Source: REEB481 sp039796915
GTDB taxonomy: Bacteria > Bacteroidota > Bacteroidia > NS11-12g > UBA955
Direction: 5' to 3'
Assembly (NCBI GenBank): GCA_039796915.1
Contig: JBDKIU010000136.1
Coordinates: forward strand, 1 to 6,269
Length of the DNA: 6,269 nt
In this document: piece by piece, positions 1 to 6,269 of the stretch
How positions within the stretch are numbered: position 1 is the first letter of the stretch
Layout of the letters: each line of letters starts with the position of its first letter
Program-made: the position numbers and the translations under genes
Notes under the pieces: model-generated
Database searches by the model: none
Told to the model about the DNA's origin: nothing
The model's input: the letters and a program-made list of their open reading frames with translations, nothing else

Positions 1-1062
1 AGATTCACCCAGGGCGCGTGTACCGGATTGCTGCAAAAGAACATCGCAGTGGCAGATACCTTGCGTGTTTCTTTCTCGGGAAGCAGCGACAGTATTTGTC
101 CGGGCTCCAGTGTGCTGATTACTGCGCAGGCATTCGGGGGAAACAGGTTCGGTTACCATTATGCATGGTCGAACGGTTTAAGCGGTTCCAACCAGGCTTA
201 TTTTAGTCCCAAATCCAGCACGGCCATTCAGGTGATTGCGCGCGATGGATGTTCCAAACCCGATACGGCAACGAGGTTGCTGTTTGTACATCCCAATACC
301 TGGTTCAACGCAAAAAGCAGCGCTCCGGCATGCTTCGGCCTGCCCGGATACATCAAGCTAAGCATGAGCCAGCCAGGAAATTACCGTTACACCTGGAATA
401 CGCAACCCAGGCAACAGGGTGACAGCATGCGCGGTCTGGCAGGTTCGCGGTATCTGGTCAGCGTGGTGGATGCCAACAGCGGCTGCAAGAAAGATACAAG
501 CATGGAAATTCCAGGGTTCAGGAAACTCAACGCGGCATTCATCACCAATCCTCCAAAGGGCGTTTGCCTCAGCAACATCAATCCGAACATGTACTTCCTG
601 GATATGAGCAGTGGCGGAACCAATGGCACCTGGTATTTTGGCGACGGCAGCAGCGAACCATACGTTCCCGGAAACAACCCCTTCCACATCTATAAAACCG
701 ATACCAATCGCTATCGGGTTCAGCTGATCATCCGCAACAACGGCGGCTGCGCTGACTCAGCGATCATGGACATCTGCGTAACCGATACCGTTTTGCTGTT
801 TGTGCCCAGCGCATTCACACCCAACAAAAATGGGCTGAACGAAGTTTTTCTGCCCACCATTACCGGGGCACGCGAATACCAGCTGGACATTTACGACCGC
901 TGGGGCGCCAAAATCTTCAGCAGCAACAATCCCAATCAGGGCTGGGATGGCACTTATATGGGAAAAGAATGTCCTGCCGGATGCTATGCGTATTCGCTGC
1001 ATTACAAAGGCCGAAAAACGTACCGGCAGGTGGAAAGCGGACTGGTGCAGCTGTTGCGTTGA
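1..1062 (+). CDS. Secreted modular protein with T9SS type B C-terminal sorting domain (5' end off window)
   Basis: The frame is open from the first base (RFTQGACTG...), so this is the last 353 residues of a longer protein; the TTG at 28 is not a credible start. Visible modules, counted from the edge: an Ig-like, Cys-containing segment at about 20-97; a SprB-like repeat at about 109-171 (starts ACFGLPGYIKL, ends LVSVVDANSGC); a PKD-like domain at about 178-262 with the signature WYFGDGS; and the sorting domain at about 268-353 (FVPSAFTPNKNGLNEVF, then IYDRWGAKIF, then GWDGTYMGK). In this family the tail directs export across the outer membrane by the type IX secretion system and attachment or release at the cell surface. 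The domain make-up suggests an adhesin or other surface protein; the substrate is unknown. The sorting loop reads NKNG where NGDG is usual, and a Cys pair (KECPAGC) lies near the end. Family assignment is firm; biological role is not. Confidence 0.9.
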   Translation, partial: RFTQGACTGLLQKNIAVADTLRVSFSGSSDSICPGSSVLITAQAFGGNRFGYHYAWSNGLSGSNQAYFSPKSSTAIQVIARDGCSKPDTATRLLFVHPNTWFNAKSSAPACFGLPGYIKLSMSQPGNYRYTWNTQPRQQGDSMRGLAGSRYLVSVVDANSGCKKDTSMEIPGFRKLNAAFITNPPKGVCLSNINPNMYFLDMSSGGTNGTWYFGDGSSEPYVPGNNPFHIYKTDTNRYRVQLIIRNNGGCADSAIMDICVTDTVLLFVPSAFTPNKNGLNEVFLPTITGAREYQLDIYDRWGAKIFSSNNPNQGWDGTYMGKECPAGCYAYSLHYKGRKTYRQVESGLVQLLR

Positions 1063-1068
1063 AAGAAG

Positions 1069-1102
1069 TTGGGTCCAAAGCATCCTGCCTGACTGATATT
1101 TG
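1069..1102 (+). promoter_or_regulatory. Weak -33/-7 promoter-like pair before rqcH
   Basis: The 44-base gap before rqcH contains TTG at 1069-1071 and GATATTTG at 1095-1102, one mismatch from TAnnTTTG, with a 23-base spacer at the upper end of the range reported for Flavobacterium. The box ends four bases before the chosen ATG. No Shine-Dalgarno sequence and no terminator-like hairpin are seen in the gap, so co-transcription with the upstream gene is equally possible. Confidence 0.2.
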
Positions 1103-1106
1103 TGGC

Positions 1107-2666
1107 ATGGATCACTATCAGAGCAGTTTTACGGTGCGTGCCATTGCCCGATTTCTTGGGGAAAAACTGCCTGGATATTTCCTGACCAACTGCTTCAGTA
1201 CCGGCAAGGATGAACTGCTGCTTGAATTCGAAGCACGACAGAAAAACTTCAACCTGAAGCTCAACTGGGCCGATGGACAGCTGTTCATCAGCATGCCGGA
1301 ACAAGCAGGAAATGCTGGCAGGAACACCATCAATCAGTTCAGGGATGCCGTTGGAAAACAGGTTGCCGAAATACAGGACTGCGGGTTTGACCGCAGCTTC
1401 CGACTGCAATTTGGCGATGGTTCACAAATCATTTTCAAATGCTGGGGCAGGCACAGCAACGTATTGTATTACGAAGCAGGTTCGGAAACCTGCAACCAGC
1501 ATTTTCGTTTGCATCACAAGGGCGATGCACGCCTGTCGCTCGCGCCGTTCAGCAACAAACGCGATTTCGAATATGACCTTGTTGCCTGCAGCGATCCGGA
1601 GCACTTTCAACAAGCCTACCCTTTTGTGGTGCCTGCTTTATTGGATTACCTGATTAGAACCGGCTTTTTCCGAGTTGCCGATTCAGAACGCAGGCAGGCG
1701 TTCACCACATTCCGAGCGCAACTGTGTCAGCGCCTCTGGTTCATTGGGGAAACAGATGGAATTCCGTATTTCAGTTTTTTCCCTTCGGGCGAAGCAGAAG
1801 CGGTCACTTCCCTGCCGGAGGCCTTAAACCGCTATGTAAAAGCATACCTGAACCAATTCCATTTTCGCTCCAGGAAACAACAGCTGCACAGCTTGTGGCA
1901 ACAGGATGCCATACGGCTGGGCCACATGCTCGACGACCTGCTGAAAGAGGAAAAACGCATCAAAGAACGACCGGGTTACCGCTTGATGGGCGATCTGATT
2001 ATGGCTCATTTACAGGAAATCCAGCCCGGCGTAAAGGACATTTCCTTCCCCAACTTTGAAGGAACGCAAATCATCAAAATCAAACTGAACACTTCACTTA
2101 ATGCCATACAAAATGCGGAAGCCTATTACCGCAAAGCCAGAAATGAATCGCGAGAAGCTGAACTGATTGAAGCGCGCCTGGCAACCACACGCGAGGGTCA
2201 CCGGCAGGCATTACACTGGCTGCACCTTTTGGAAGCTGCGCAACAATCAAAAGATCTGAGGAATATTCCCGTTCCTGAAAAGAAAGGCAAGGCGCAGCAC
2301 AGTGATTTGCCCTTTCATGAATTCAATTTATTGGGTTACGTGGCCTGGGTAGGCAAACATGCAAAAGCCAATGAGCTGCTGTTAAACAGCTACAGCCGCA
2401 AAAATGATGTGTGGATGCACGCCCGTGATGTTGCCGGAAGTCATGTGTTGTTGCGGAGCAGCAGCGGCGTTAGCGGTATTCCTAAAGCAGTTCTGGAACA
2501 AGCCGCTTCTTTGGCAGCCTGGTTCTCCAAAGGAAAAACGCAAGGCTGGCTTCCGGTGCAATACACCGAACGGAAGTACGTACGCAAAAGAAAAGGTGGC
2601 GCCCCCGGTGAAGTTTTGGTAGAACGAGAACAGGTTATGGTCGTACAACCCCGGCTGCCGGGTTAA
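1107..2666 (+). CDS. rqcH: RqcH-type NFACT-family ribosome quality-control protein
   Basis: A complete cytosolic protein of 519 residues. In well-studied relatives (bacterial RqcH, eukaryotic NEMF/Rqc2) it binds obstructed large ribosomal subunits carrying peptidyl-tRNA and recruits tRNA to add a C-terminal tail (alanine in bacteria) that marks the stalled chain for degradation. Visible parts: NFACT-N domain at about 1-160 with the Asp-Arg pair D95-R96, matching the DR needed for tRNA binding in Bacillus RqcH; a middle region at about 160-250 where the helix-hairpin-helix domain would lie; a charged helical coiled-coil region at about 255-385, including the family-like NAEAYYRKARN; and an NFACT-R domain at about 408-519 (KNDVWMHARDVAGSHV, then RKYVRKRKGGAPGEV). 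It is somewhat shorter than the roughly 570 residues of Bacillus RqcH. The frame is open upstream to an ATG at 969 inside the previous gene, but family-like sequence begins at MDHYQSSF, so 1107 is chosen. Older annotations call such proteins fibronectin-binding protein A; the intracellular role is better supported. Confidence 0.9.
   Translation: MDHYQSSFTVRAIARFLGEKLPGYFLTNCFSTGKDELLLEFEARQKNFNLKLNWADGQLFISMPEQAGNAGRNTINQFRDAVGKQVAEIQDCGFDRSFRLQFGDGSQIIFKCWGRHSNVLYYEAGSETCNQHFRLHHKGDARLSLAPFSNKRDFEYDLVACSDPEHFQQAYPFVVPALLDYLIRTGFFRVADSERRQAFTTFRAQLCQRLWFIGETDGIPYFSFFPSGEAEAVTSLPEALNRYVKAYLNQFHFRSRKQQLHSLWQQDAIRLGHMLDDLLKEEKRIKERPGYRLMGDLIMAHLQEIQPGVKDISFPNFEGTQIIKIKLNTSLNAIQNAEAYYRKARNESREAELIEARLATTREGHRQALHWLHLLEAAQQSKDLRNIPVPEKKGKAQHSDLPFHEFNLLGYVAWVGKHAKANELLLNSYSRKNDVWMHARDVAGSHVLLRSSSGVSGIPKAVLEQAASLAAWFSKGKTQGWLPVQYTERKYVRKRKGGAPGEVLVEREQVMVVQPRLPG
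2647..2664. terminator. Stem-loop at the convergent gene junction, possible bidirectional terminator
   Basis: AACCCCGG - CTG - CCGGGTT folds into a seven-pair, mostly G-C stem with one bulged C and a three-base loop. It covers the last codons of rqcH and the first base of its TAA, and lies 2 bases past the stop of the opposing gene. Neither strand has a U-run after the stem, so it is not a classic intrinsic terminator. The position makes a role in ending one or both transcripts plausible. Confidence 0.35.
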
Positions 2667-3497
2667 TCACTCCATCCGCACCTGCACCGTTGACTCTGTT
2701 TTTCCGTTCATCAGCACGGTCATTTCGCCCATGGAACCTTTGAGGCTCATGTTCAGTTCATTGTTCATGTAATCCACCATCTGCTCGGAAATGAGGTAGG
2801 TCATTTTGCCTGGTCCTTTCGCATTTCCTTTCAAACTCATCTGCGGGTTCGGGATGTCCATGTCCATATTCATATCTATGGAAAAAAACGCCTTATTGCC
2901 AACGATGGAGTCAAGGTGGTATTTCATCAGCAACTCGCCGGAAAACTCATTCATCTGAAAAGGAACCTTCTGGGTGAGTTTGCCGCCAACCTTGATTTTC
3001 TGGTTAGGCAGCTGCATGTTTCTTGAGAAGGAATTGATGGTGGTGCGCAATTGCTCTGAAAGCCCTTTTCCGGCACGAATGGTATCAACGGTAATGGCTC
3101 CTGCAGAATCAAAACGTCCGCGGTAAGTAAAATTACCAAAGTCTGAGGAAGGCGTTTTCTGCGGTTCTCCGTTCACCTTCAGGCTGAGCTTCTGACTGAT
3201 GCTTGCTTCAAAGGGAACAAAACCCTGAGGGTTCACAGCTTCAGTTTTCAATTCCTGATTGCCATTCATCAACATGGACGTGCGCATGGATTCAGCAGGC
3301 ATACTTGCCGGAGCATTTTCAAAGCGCACCAACATATCGCTGCGCTGTGTGGTTTGCTGCACGTATTTTTTGTTGGGCTGGTACTTGTTCACCAGAAGAA
3401 CTTCACGTTCAGACTGTGCCTGAATTCCGTTTAACGACAAAAAAGCAACAGCCCCAAAGCAGGCAACGCTGAACTGATGAAAGAAGGAATTTCGCAT
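2667..3497 (-). CDS. Small secreted protein, Met-rich, possibly DUF6263-like
   Basis: A complete protein of 276 residues. The N-terminus is a typical Sec signal peptide: MRNSFFHQF, a hydrophobic stretch at about 10-22, then NGIQAQSE with likely cleavage after A27, leaving Gln as the first mature residue as is common in Bacteroidota. There is no lipobox Cys at the cleavage site and no T9SS tail, so the periplasm or outer envelope is the likely destination. The mature part alternates short polar and hydrophobic strands, suggesting a beta-rich fold. The C-terminal half is rich in Met (for example DMNMDMDI at about 208-214) and contains a short duplication, MSLKG...MTYL / MSLKG...MTVL. The general look resembles the uncharacterised family DUF6263, but I cannot confirm this. 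The function is unknown. It lies 15 bases after the large T9SS cargo gene on the same strand, so co-transcription is plausible. Its stop codon abuts that of the converging rqcH gene. Confidence 0.85.
   Translation of the reverse strand: MRNSFFHQFSVACFGAVAFLSLNGIQAQSEREVLLVNKYQPNKKYVQQTTQRSDMLVRFENAPASMPAESMRTSMLMNGNQELKTEAVNPQGFVPFEASISQKLSLKVNGEPQKTPSSDFGNFTYRGRFDSAGAITVDTIRAGKGLSEQLRTTINSFSRNMQLPNQKIKVGGKLTQKVPFQMNEFSGELLMKYHLDSIVGNKAFFSIDMNMDMDIPNPQMSLKGNAKGPGKMTYLISEQMVDYMNNELNMSLKGSMGEMTVLMNGKTESTVQVRME
2712..2840 (-). repeat. Short internal duplication MSLKG...MT.L (protein level)
   Basis: In the small secreted protein, residues 220-235 (MSLKGNAKGPGKMTYL) and 250-262 (MSLKGSMGEMTVL) begin exactly 30 residues apart. 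The DNA of the shared MSLKG differs at synonymous positions (ATGAGTTTGAAAGG versus ATGAGCCTCAAAGG), so this is not a recent DNA copy. It may be an old duplication or simply equivalent neighbouring beta strands. Confidence 0.5.
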
Positions 3498-3501
3498 CAG
3501 C

Positions 3502-3509
3502 CAAAGGTA
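3502..3509 (-). promoter_or_regulatory. Bacteroidota-type -7 box before the small secreted protein gene
   Basis: On the - strand the 15-base gap after the upstream gene contains TACCTTTG, an exact match to the Bacteroidota -7 consensus TAnnTTTG. It ends four bases before the ATG, so a transcript would start at or about the ATG (leaderless). No TTG is found at the usual -33 distance. Chance occurrence is possible, and read-through from the upstream gene is an alternative source of expression. Confidence 0.3.
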
Positions 3510-3512
3510 GGC

Positions 3513-6269
3513 TTATTCCAGTACATGCACCACACCCTGTTGTGTATAGCGGCGGTTGTCCCAGCCCATATACACCACCATCCAGGCGAATACATTATCG
3601 GATGGTTTTCCAGAACCCATCACACCCTTCCATTGCAGTTTTTTGTCTTTGGAATCAAATACCTTTTCGCCCCAGCGGTTGAATACCATCATGTGATAAT
3701 CTCGCACAAAAACAGGAACTGTTCCCCATACATCATTGATTTCATCGCCATTTGGCGTAAAAGCGTCGGGCACATAGAGTTCCGGAGGCTGAAACAGATA
3801 AATCTCGTTGCTGTTGCTTTCGGCATTGTAACCACCAAGCGCTTCTCTGGCTTTTACCCGGTAGAAATACCCACCCCAGTCATAATTCAGTTTATTGTCG
3901 CGGAAATCAAATCCCGGATGAGGCAGTGCAACGATTGGCCGCAGTAAACCAGTATCCACCCGCCGTTCCAGCACATAATCTGCAACCCCGCCTTTCCAAT
4001 AGTCATATTCCATCCACGACAAATCAAAATAGTACAGAGGTTTCCCGGTGGCATCACCTTTAAGCACGATGGTGCAGGCACGATTAGACTTATTGCTTAC
4101 GTGGCCGCAACGGTCCAGCACACGTACCTTGTAGCAGTAACTTTCCAAATCTACCAGCACATCGCGGTCGGTATAGAAGCTGTCGTCGCGGTTGGTAATC
4201 GTGGCAATGAGCCTGTACGGCTGCTTGCCATCCCGTGTAGCCCGATACAATTCATAACTGCCGAAATCGGCTTCGCCGCTGCGGAACCAAACCACCTGTA
4301 CTTCCCGGTCATCAACCACCGTGGCGGTGATGATATAGGTACTGTCGATCGGCGCATTAAGTTCTTTTTGGGTGCAAACCCGGAATCCACGGTCCGTAAC
4401 AACGCCACAAACATTAACACCTTCTATGAAGTAGCAATAGTTTCGCACCCTCGGATTGAGCGCATTGCGGTCGGTAAATGTGCCACCGTTGGCATTTCGT
4501 ATGGTATCCAGCGTGATAATGCGGCTGCCTTCCTGACGCTTCAGCACCAGACATTTCCAATAGTCATGCGAAGCAGAAGCCGGCCATTGCAGGGTAACCA
4601 CGCCGGTACTTTCATTGAGTAACAAACAAATTTCCCGTGGTGGTTCAACAATGGGCGGAGGCTCAACAATGATTCCGATGGTATTCCAGGTAGTATCCAT
4701 TTTCGGGCAGCCACGGTCGTGAACCCGAACCCGCAAAAAGAACGTATCCTTTCCGGAATGACTGCAATTGGTATTCCAGCGAACCAAAGCCTGAGAGCGC
4801 CCGGCTCCTTTTTGCAGGACCAATTGCGGGAAGGGTCCTTGTACGGAATCCCAGGCGGTGCCTATACGTTCAATATCCAGATACACCGTATCCTGATCAT
4901 CAGGGTCTGTTCCTGTGATGGTAAAGTTCAGAACCTCGGTAGCGGTAATGCGGTACAGTGTATCTTTTGAAACTGGTTTCCTGTTCAGGTTTTCAAAATC
5001 TATTTTGAAGATGGCGTTGTTACAGTTGTCACTGTTGTTCGTGCGGCTGTACACGCCTGGCGTGGTAGGAAACAGCCCATTTTGACCACAGCCCGCGCAT
5101 ACGGCCTGATAGATAATTCCCTTCTTATCAAACCGGGAAGTGCCACCATCTACGTGCTCATCGGCATCAGCAGTGCGTGTGGAGATTCCGCCAAAATAGG
5201 TTCCATAGAGCAGGCTGCTGAAATTCTTTCCCAAAACTGCCACATAGAAATCGCTGCCATCGGTATTGCGCTGCACTGCATTGGGCGTAATTGGCATATT
5301 GCGTGTATTGCCGCGGTTCTTTTGAGATTTGGGCACATTGCTGTTGGTGGCACCGCCCCATCCAGAAACAAAAATCCGATCGCAGCGATCCACCAGAAAT
5401 GCCGAAGGCGAAATATTCGGAATCTGGCCACCACTGCCAAAAGCCGTGCTCAAATCCACCGAACTCAAATCAGATTTGAATCTGGTGATGAACTGTCCGC
5501 CGCCGGTATTGCCAAACACACCGGGACTGATCAGCCAGGCACCTTCGGTTTGTCCGAATACATAAGGCTTGCCTTTGGTATCGGTTTGCACAAAATAACA
5601 TTGGTCGTACGCCGGCGTACCCACAAAGATGCCGGACTGGAACGCTCCGGTACTTCTGTTCAGTCGCAGCAGAAAACCATCTGCCATGCCTCCACGGTTG
5701 GTATTTGCAAAAGCCTGGAAGCTGAGCGGAAAACGCGCGCTGTTGGTTCCTCCGCTGATATACACATCCTGGTTTTGTCCCAGCGCCAGCCCATAACCTG
5801 CATCAAAACCGGTTCCGCCCAGACAGCTGCTCCAGTTGAGCCTGTTCAGACCATTGTCAAAGCACATTGCCACAGCATCCTGATTGCCTGAAAACGGCTG
5901 AACTTCATTTTTCACAGGAAAATCTGAACTGTAGGTAGTAGAAGCCAGAAAAATGTTCCCCAGAGAATCGCAAAGCACTTCGCCCCTGAATTCATCTGCG
6001 TAATTGTACATCAGCGGAATACCGTTCGCATCGGGCAAAGGTTCCCGATCGCCCAACATGCCATCAATGCCCGAGCCTCCGGCATAGGTTGCAGCCATGA
6101 GTCCTGTTCCAGTTGCATTGAGTTTTGCGAGGATGATGTCGTAATCTCCGTTGTGGGTCAAATCCCAGCCTTTGCCGGTATTGGGAAAATCGACGCTGCG
6201 TGTGGATCCAAGGATTACCAGGTTTCCGGAAGGATCTACCATCATGGAATGAGGTTGTTCATTGCCATT
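3513..6269 (-). CDS. SBBP beta-propeller / fibronectin-III protein with T9SS type B sorting domain (5' end off window)
   Basis: The frame stays open to the right edge (NGNEQPHS before the first visible Met pair at 6245), so 918 C-terminal residues are seen and the true start lies beyond 6269. Counting from the Met at 6245: about six SBBP-type propeller repeats (1-415; for example DPSGNLVILGSTRSVDFP), ending in a Cys-rich blade (YQAVCAGCGQNGLFPTTPGVYS...CNN); an Ig- or cadherin-like module (420-528; ITGTDPDDQDTV); a Pro-rich linker (EPPPIVEPPRE); three fibronectin-III-like modules (539-816); and the sorting domain (823-910; YVPDAFTPNGDEINDVW, VFNRWGEKVFDS). Cell-surface or extracellular location by type IX secretion follows from the tail. 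Related Bacteroidota proteins usually carry a further N-terminal domain (DUF7948 is common) and a signal peptide; both would be off window here. No catalytic motif is visible; an adhesion or structural role is inference. The protein is acidic and Asn-rich in the propeller. Confidence 0.92.
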   Translation of the reverse strand, partial: NGNEQPHSMMVDPSGNLVILGSTRSVDFPNTGKGWDLTHNGDYDIILAKLNATGTGLMAATYAGGSGIDGMLGDREPLPDANGIPLMYNYADEFRGEVLCDSLGNIFLASTTYSSDFPVKNEVQPFSGNQDAVAMCFDNGLNRLNWSSCLGGTGFDAGYGLALGQNQDVYISGGTNSARFPLSFQAFANTNRGGMADGFLLRLNRSTGAFQSGIFVGTPAYDQCYFVQTDTKGKPYVFGQTEGAWLISPGVFGNTGGGQFITRFKSDLSSVDLSTAFGSGGQIPNISPSAFLVDRCDRIFVSGWGGATNSNVPKSQKNRGNTRNMPITPNAVQRNTDGSDFYVAVLGKNFSSLLYGTYFGGISTRTADADEHVDGGTSRFDKKGIIYQAVCAGCGQNGLFPTTPGVYSRTNNSDNCNNAIFKIDFENLNRKPVSKDTLYRITATEVLNFTITGTDPDDQDTVYLDIERIGTAWDSVQGPFPQLVLQKGAGRSQALVRWNTNCSHSGKDTFFLRVRVHDRGCPKMDTTWNTIGIIVEPPPIVEPPREICLLLNESTGVVTLQWPASASHDYWKCLVLKRQEGSRIITLDTIRNANGGTFTDRNALNPRVRNYCYFIEGVNVCGVVTDRGFRVCTQKELNAPIDSTYIITATVVDDREVQVVWFRSGEADFGSYELYRATRDGKQPYRLIATITNRDDSFYTDRDVLVDLESYCYKVRVLDRCGHVSNKSNRACTIVLKGDATGKPLYYFDLSWMEYDYWKGGVADYVLERRVDTGLLRPIVALPHPGFDFRDNKLNYDWGGYFYRVKAREALGGYNAESNSNEIYLFQPPELYVPDAFTPNGDEINDVWGTVPVFVRDYHMMVFNRWGEKVFDSKDKKLQWKGVMGSGKPSDNVFAWMVVYMGWDNRRYTQQGVVHVLE
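3798..4631 (-). repeat. Three fibronectin-III-like modules, two with matching cysteines (protein level)
   Basis: Three modules of about 90-100 residues lie between the Pro-rich linker and the sorting tail. The end strands align as NYCYFIEGVNVCG, SYCYKVRVLDRCG and GYFYRVKAREALG. The first two share three cysteines (604/613/624 and 704/713/724, counted from the Met at 6245), spaced exactly 100 residues apart. The third has none of them. Each module has a preceding strand of the kind VLKRQEG, LYRATRD or VLERRVD. The fibronectin-III fold is inferred from pattern only. Confidence 0.7.
5001..6269 (-). repeat. Tandem SBBP beta-propeller repeats (protein level)
   Basis: Each unit of about 60-80 residues follows the pattern: D..GN(V/I)(Y/F)(V/I).G.T.S..FP, then a Gln/Asn-rich linker, then a D.(F/V)(V/I)..L..(L)....Y.(T)..GG. 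I count six visible units, beginning near VDPSGNLVILGS, CDSLGNIFLAST, LGQNQDVYISGG, TDTKGKPYVFGQ, VDRCDRIFVSGW and FDKKGIIYQAVC. SBBP repeats usually close into a seven-bladed propeller, so at least one more blade is expected beyond the right edge. The fifth unit is enlarged by a basic, Asn-rich insertion (NVPKSQKNRGNTRN). Confidence 0.8.

Noticed and set aside
28..30. TTG start codon for the first gene
   Set aside because: The frame is open to the window edge and the residues before it continue the same Ig-like context, so this is an internal Leu codon of a longer protein.
969..1106. Upstream in-frame ATG at 969 as the start of rqcH
   Set aside because: It would add 46 residues that overlap the sorting tail of the previous gene and do not resemble the family N-terminus, which begins at MDHYQSSF (1107).
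1063..1106. Rho-independent terminator between the first gene and rqcH
   Set aside because: No stem-loop of useful length and no U-run is visible in these 44 bases.
3477..3947. A 156-codon open frame on the + strand spanning the gap between the two - strand genes
   Set aside because: It is antisense to the well-supported T9SS sorting tail and to the signal peptide of the small secreted protein; its translation shows no domain.
4101..4622. A 173-codon open frame on the + strand
   Set aside because: It is in the same antisense register as the fibronectin-III coding region, with no recognisable protein features; a shadow frame.
5082..5891. A 269-codon open frame on the + strand, opposite the propeller gene
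   Set aside because: It is codon-aligned antisense to the propeller gene; such frames stay open when the real gene avoids TTA, CTA and TCA codons. The translated product has no recognisable domain, while the opposite strand has clear repeats.
6240..6245. Two consecutive ATG codons as the start of the large - strand gene
   Set aside because: The frame continues to the edge with NGNEQPHS leading directly into a propeller repeat, and no signal peptide follows the Met pair although the protein needs one.

Overview
The window reads as a piece of a Bacteroidota chromosome of roughly balanced base composition. Both edge genes end in the C-terminal sorting domain of the type IX secretion system (T9SS type B, also called the gliding-motility-associated C-terminal domain), which is essentially confined to that phylum. 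The SprB-like, PKD-like and SBBP-propeller modules fit, as does the lack of Shine-Dalgarno sequences before the two visible starts. A free-living or environmental member (Chitinophagales, Saprospirales or Sphingobacteriales-like) is my inference; the sequence does not fix the genus.

There are four genes in two converging pairs. On the + strand, 1-1062 is the 3' end of a large secreted modular protein (Ig-like, SprB-like and PKD-like modules, then the T9SS tail). After 44 bases comes a complete rqcH-type gene at 1107-2666, encoding an NFACT-family ribosome quality-control factor. On the - strand, 3513-6269 is the 3' part of a second T9SS cargo protein (SBBP beta-propeller, Ig-fold module, three fibronectin-III-like modules, T9SS tail). 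Fifteen bases downstream is a complete small secreted protein gene, 2667-3497, with a signal peptide and a Met-rich C-terminal half.

The two converging genes meet with no spacer: the TAA of rqcH ends at 2666 and the TGA of the opposite gene begins at 2667. A GC-rich stem-loop lies across the end of rqcH at this junction. Coding density is very high; the only intergenic DNA is 44 and 15 bases, and no stretch over 300 bases lacks a gene. I see no RNA gene, mobile element, CRISPR array, phage gene or origin.

Functionally, three of the four products are exported: two large surface or secreted adhesin-like proteins and one small envelope or periplasmic protein. RqcH is a cytosolic housekeeping protein, and nothing links it to its neighbours beyond position. 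The - strand pair may be co-transcribed. I did not find a clearly novel system. The most unusual observations are the zero-gap junction with its hairpin, -7-like promoter boxes four bases from two start codons, and repeated cysteine patterns in the large propeller protein.
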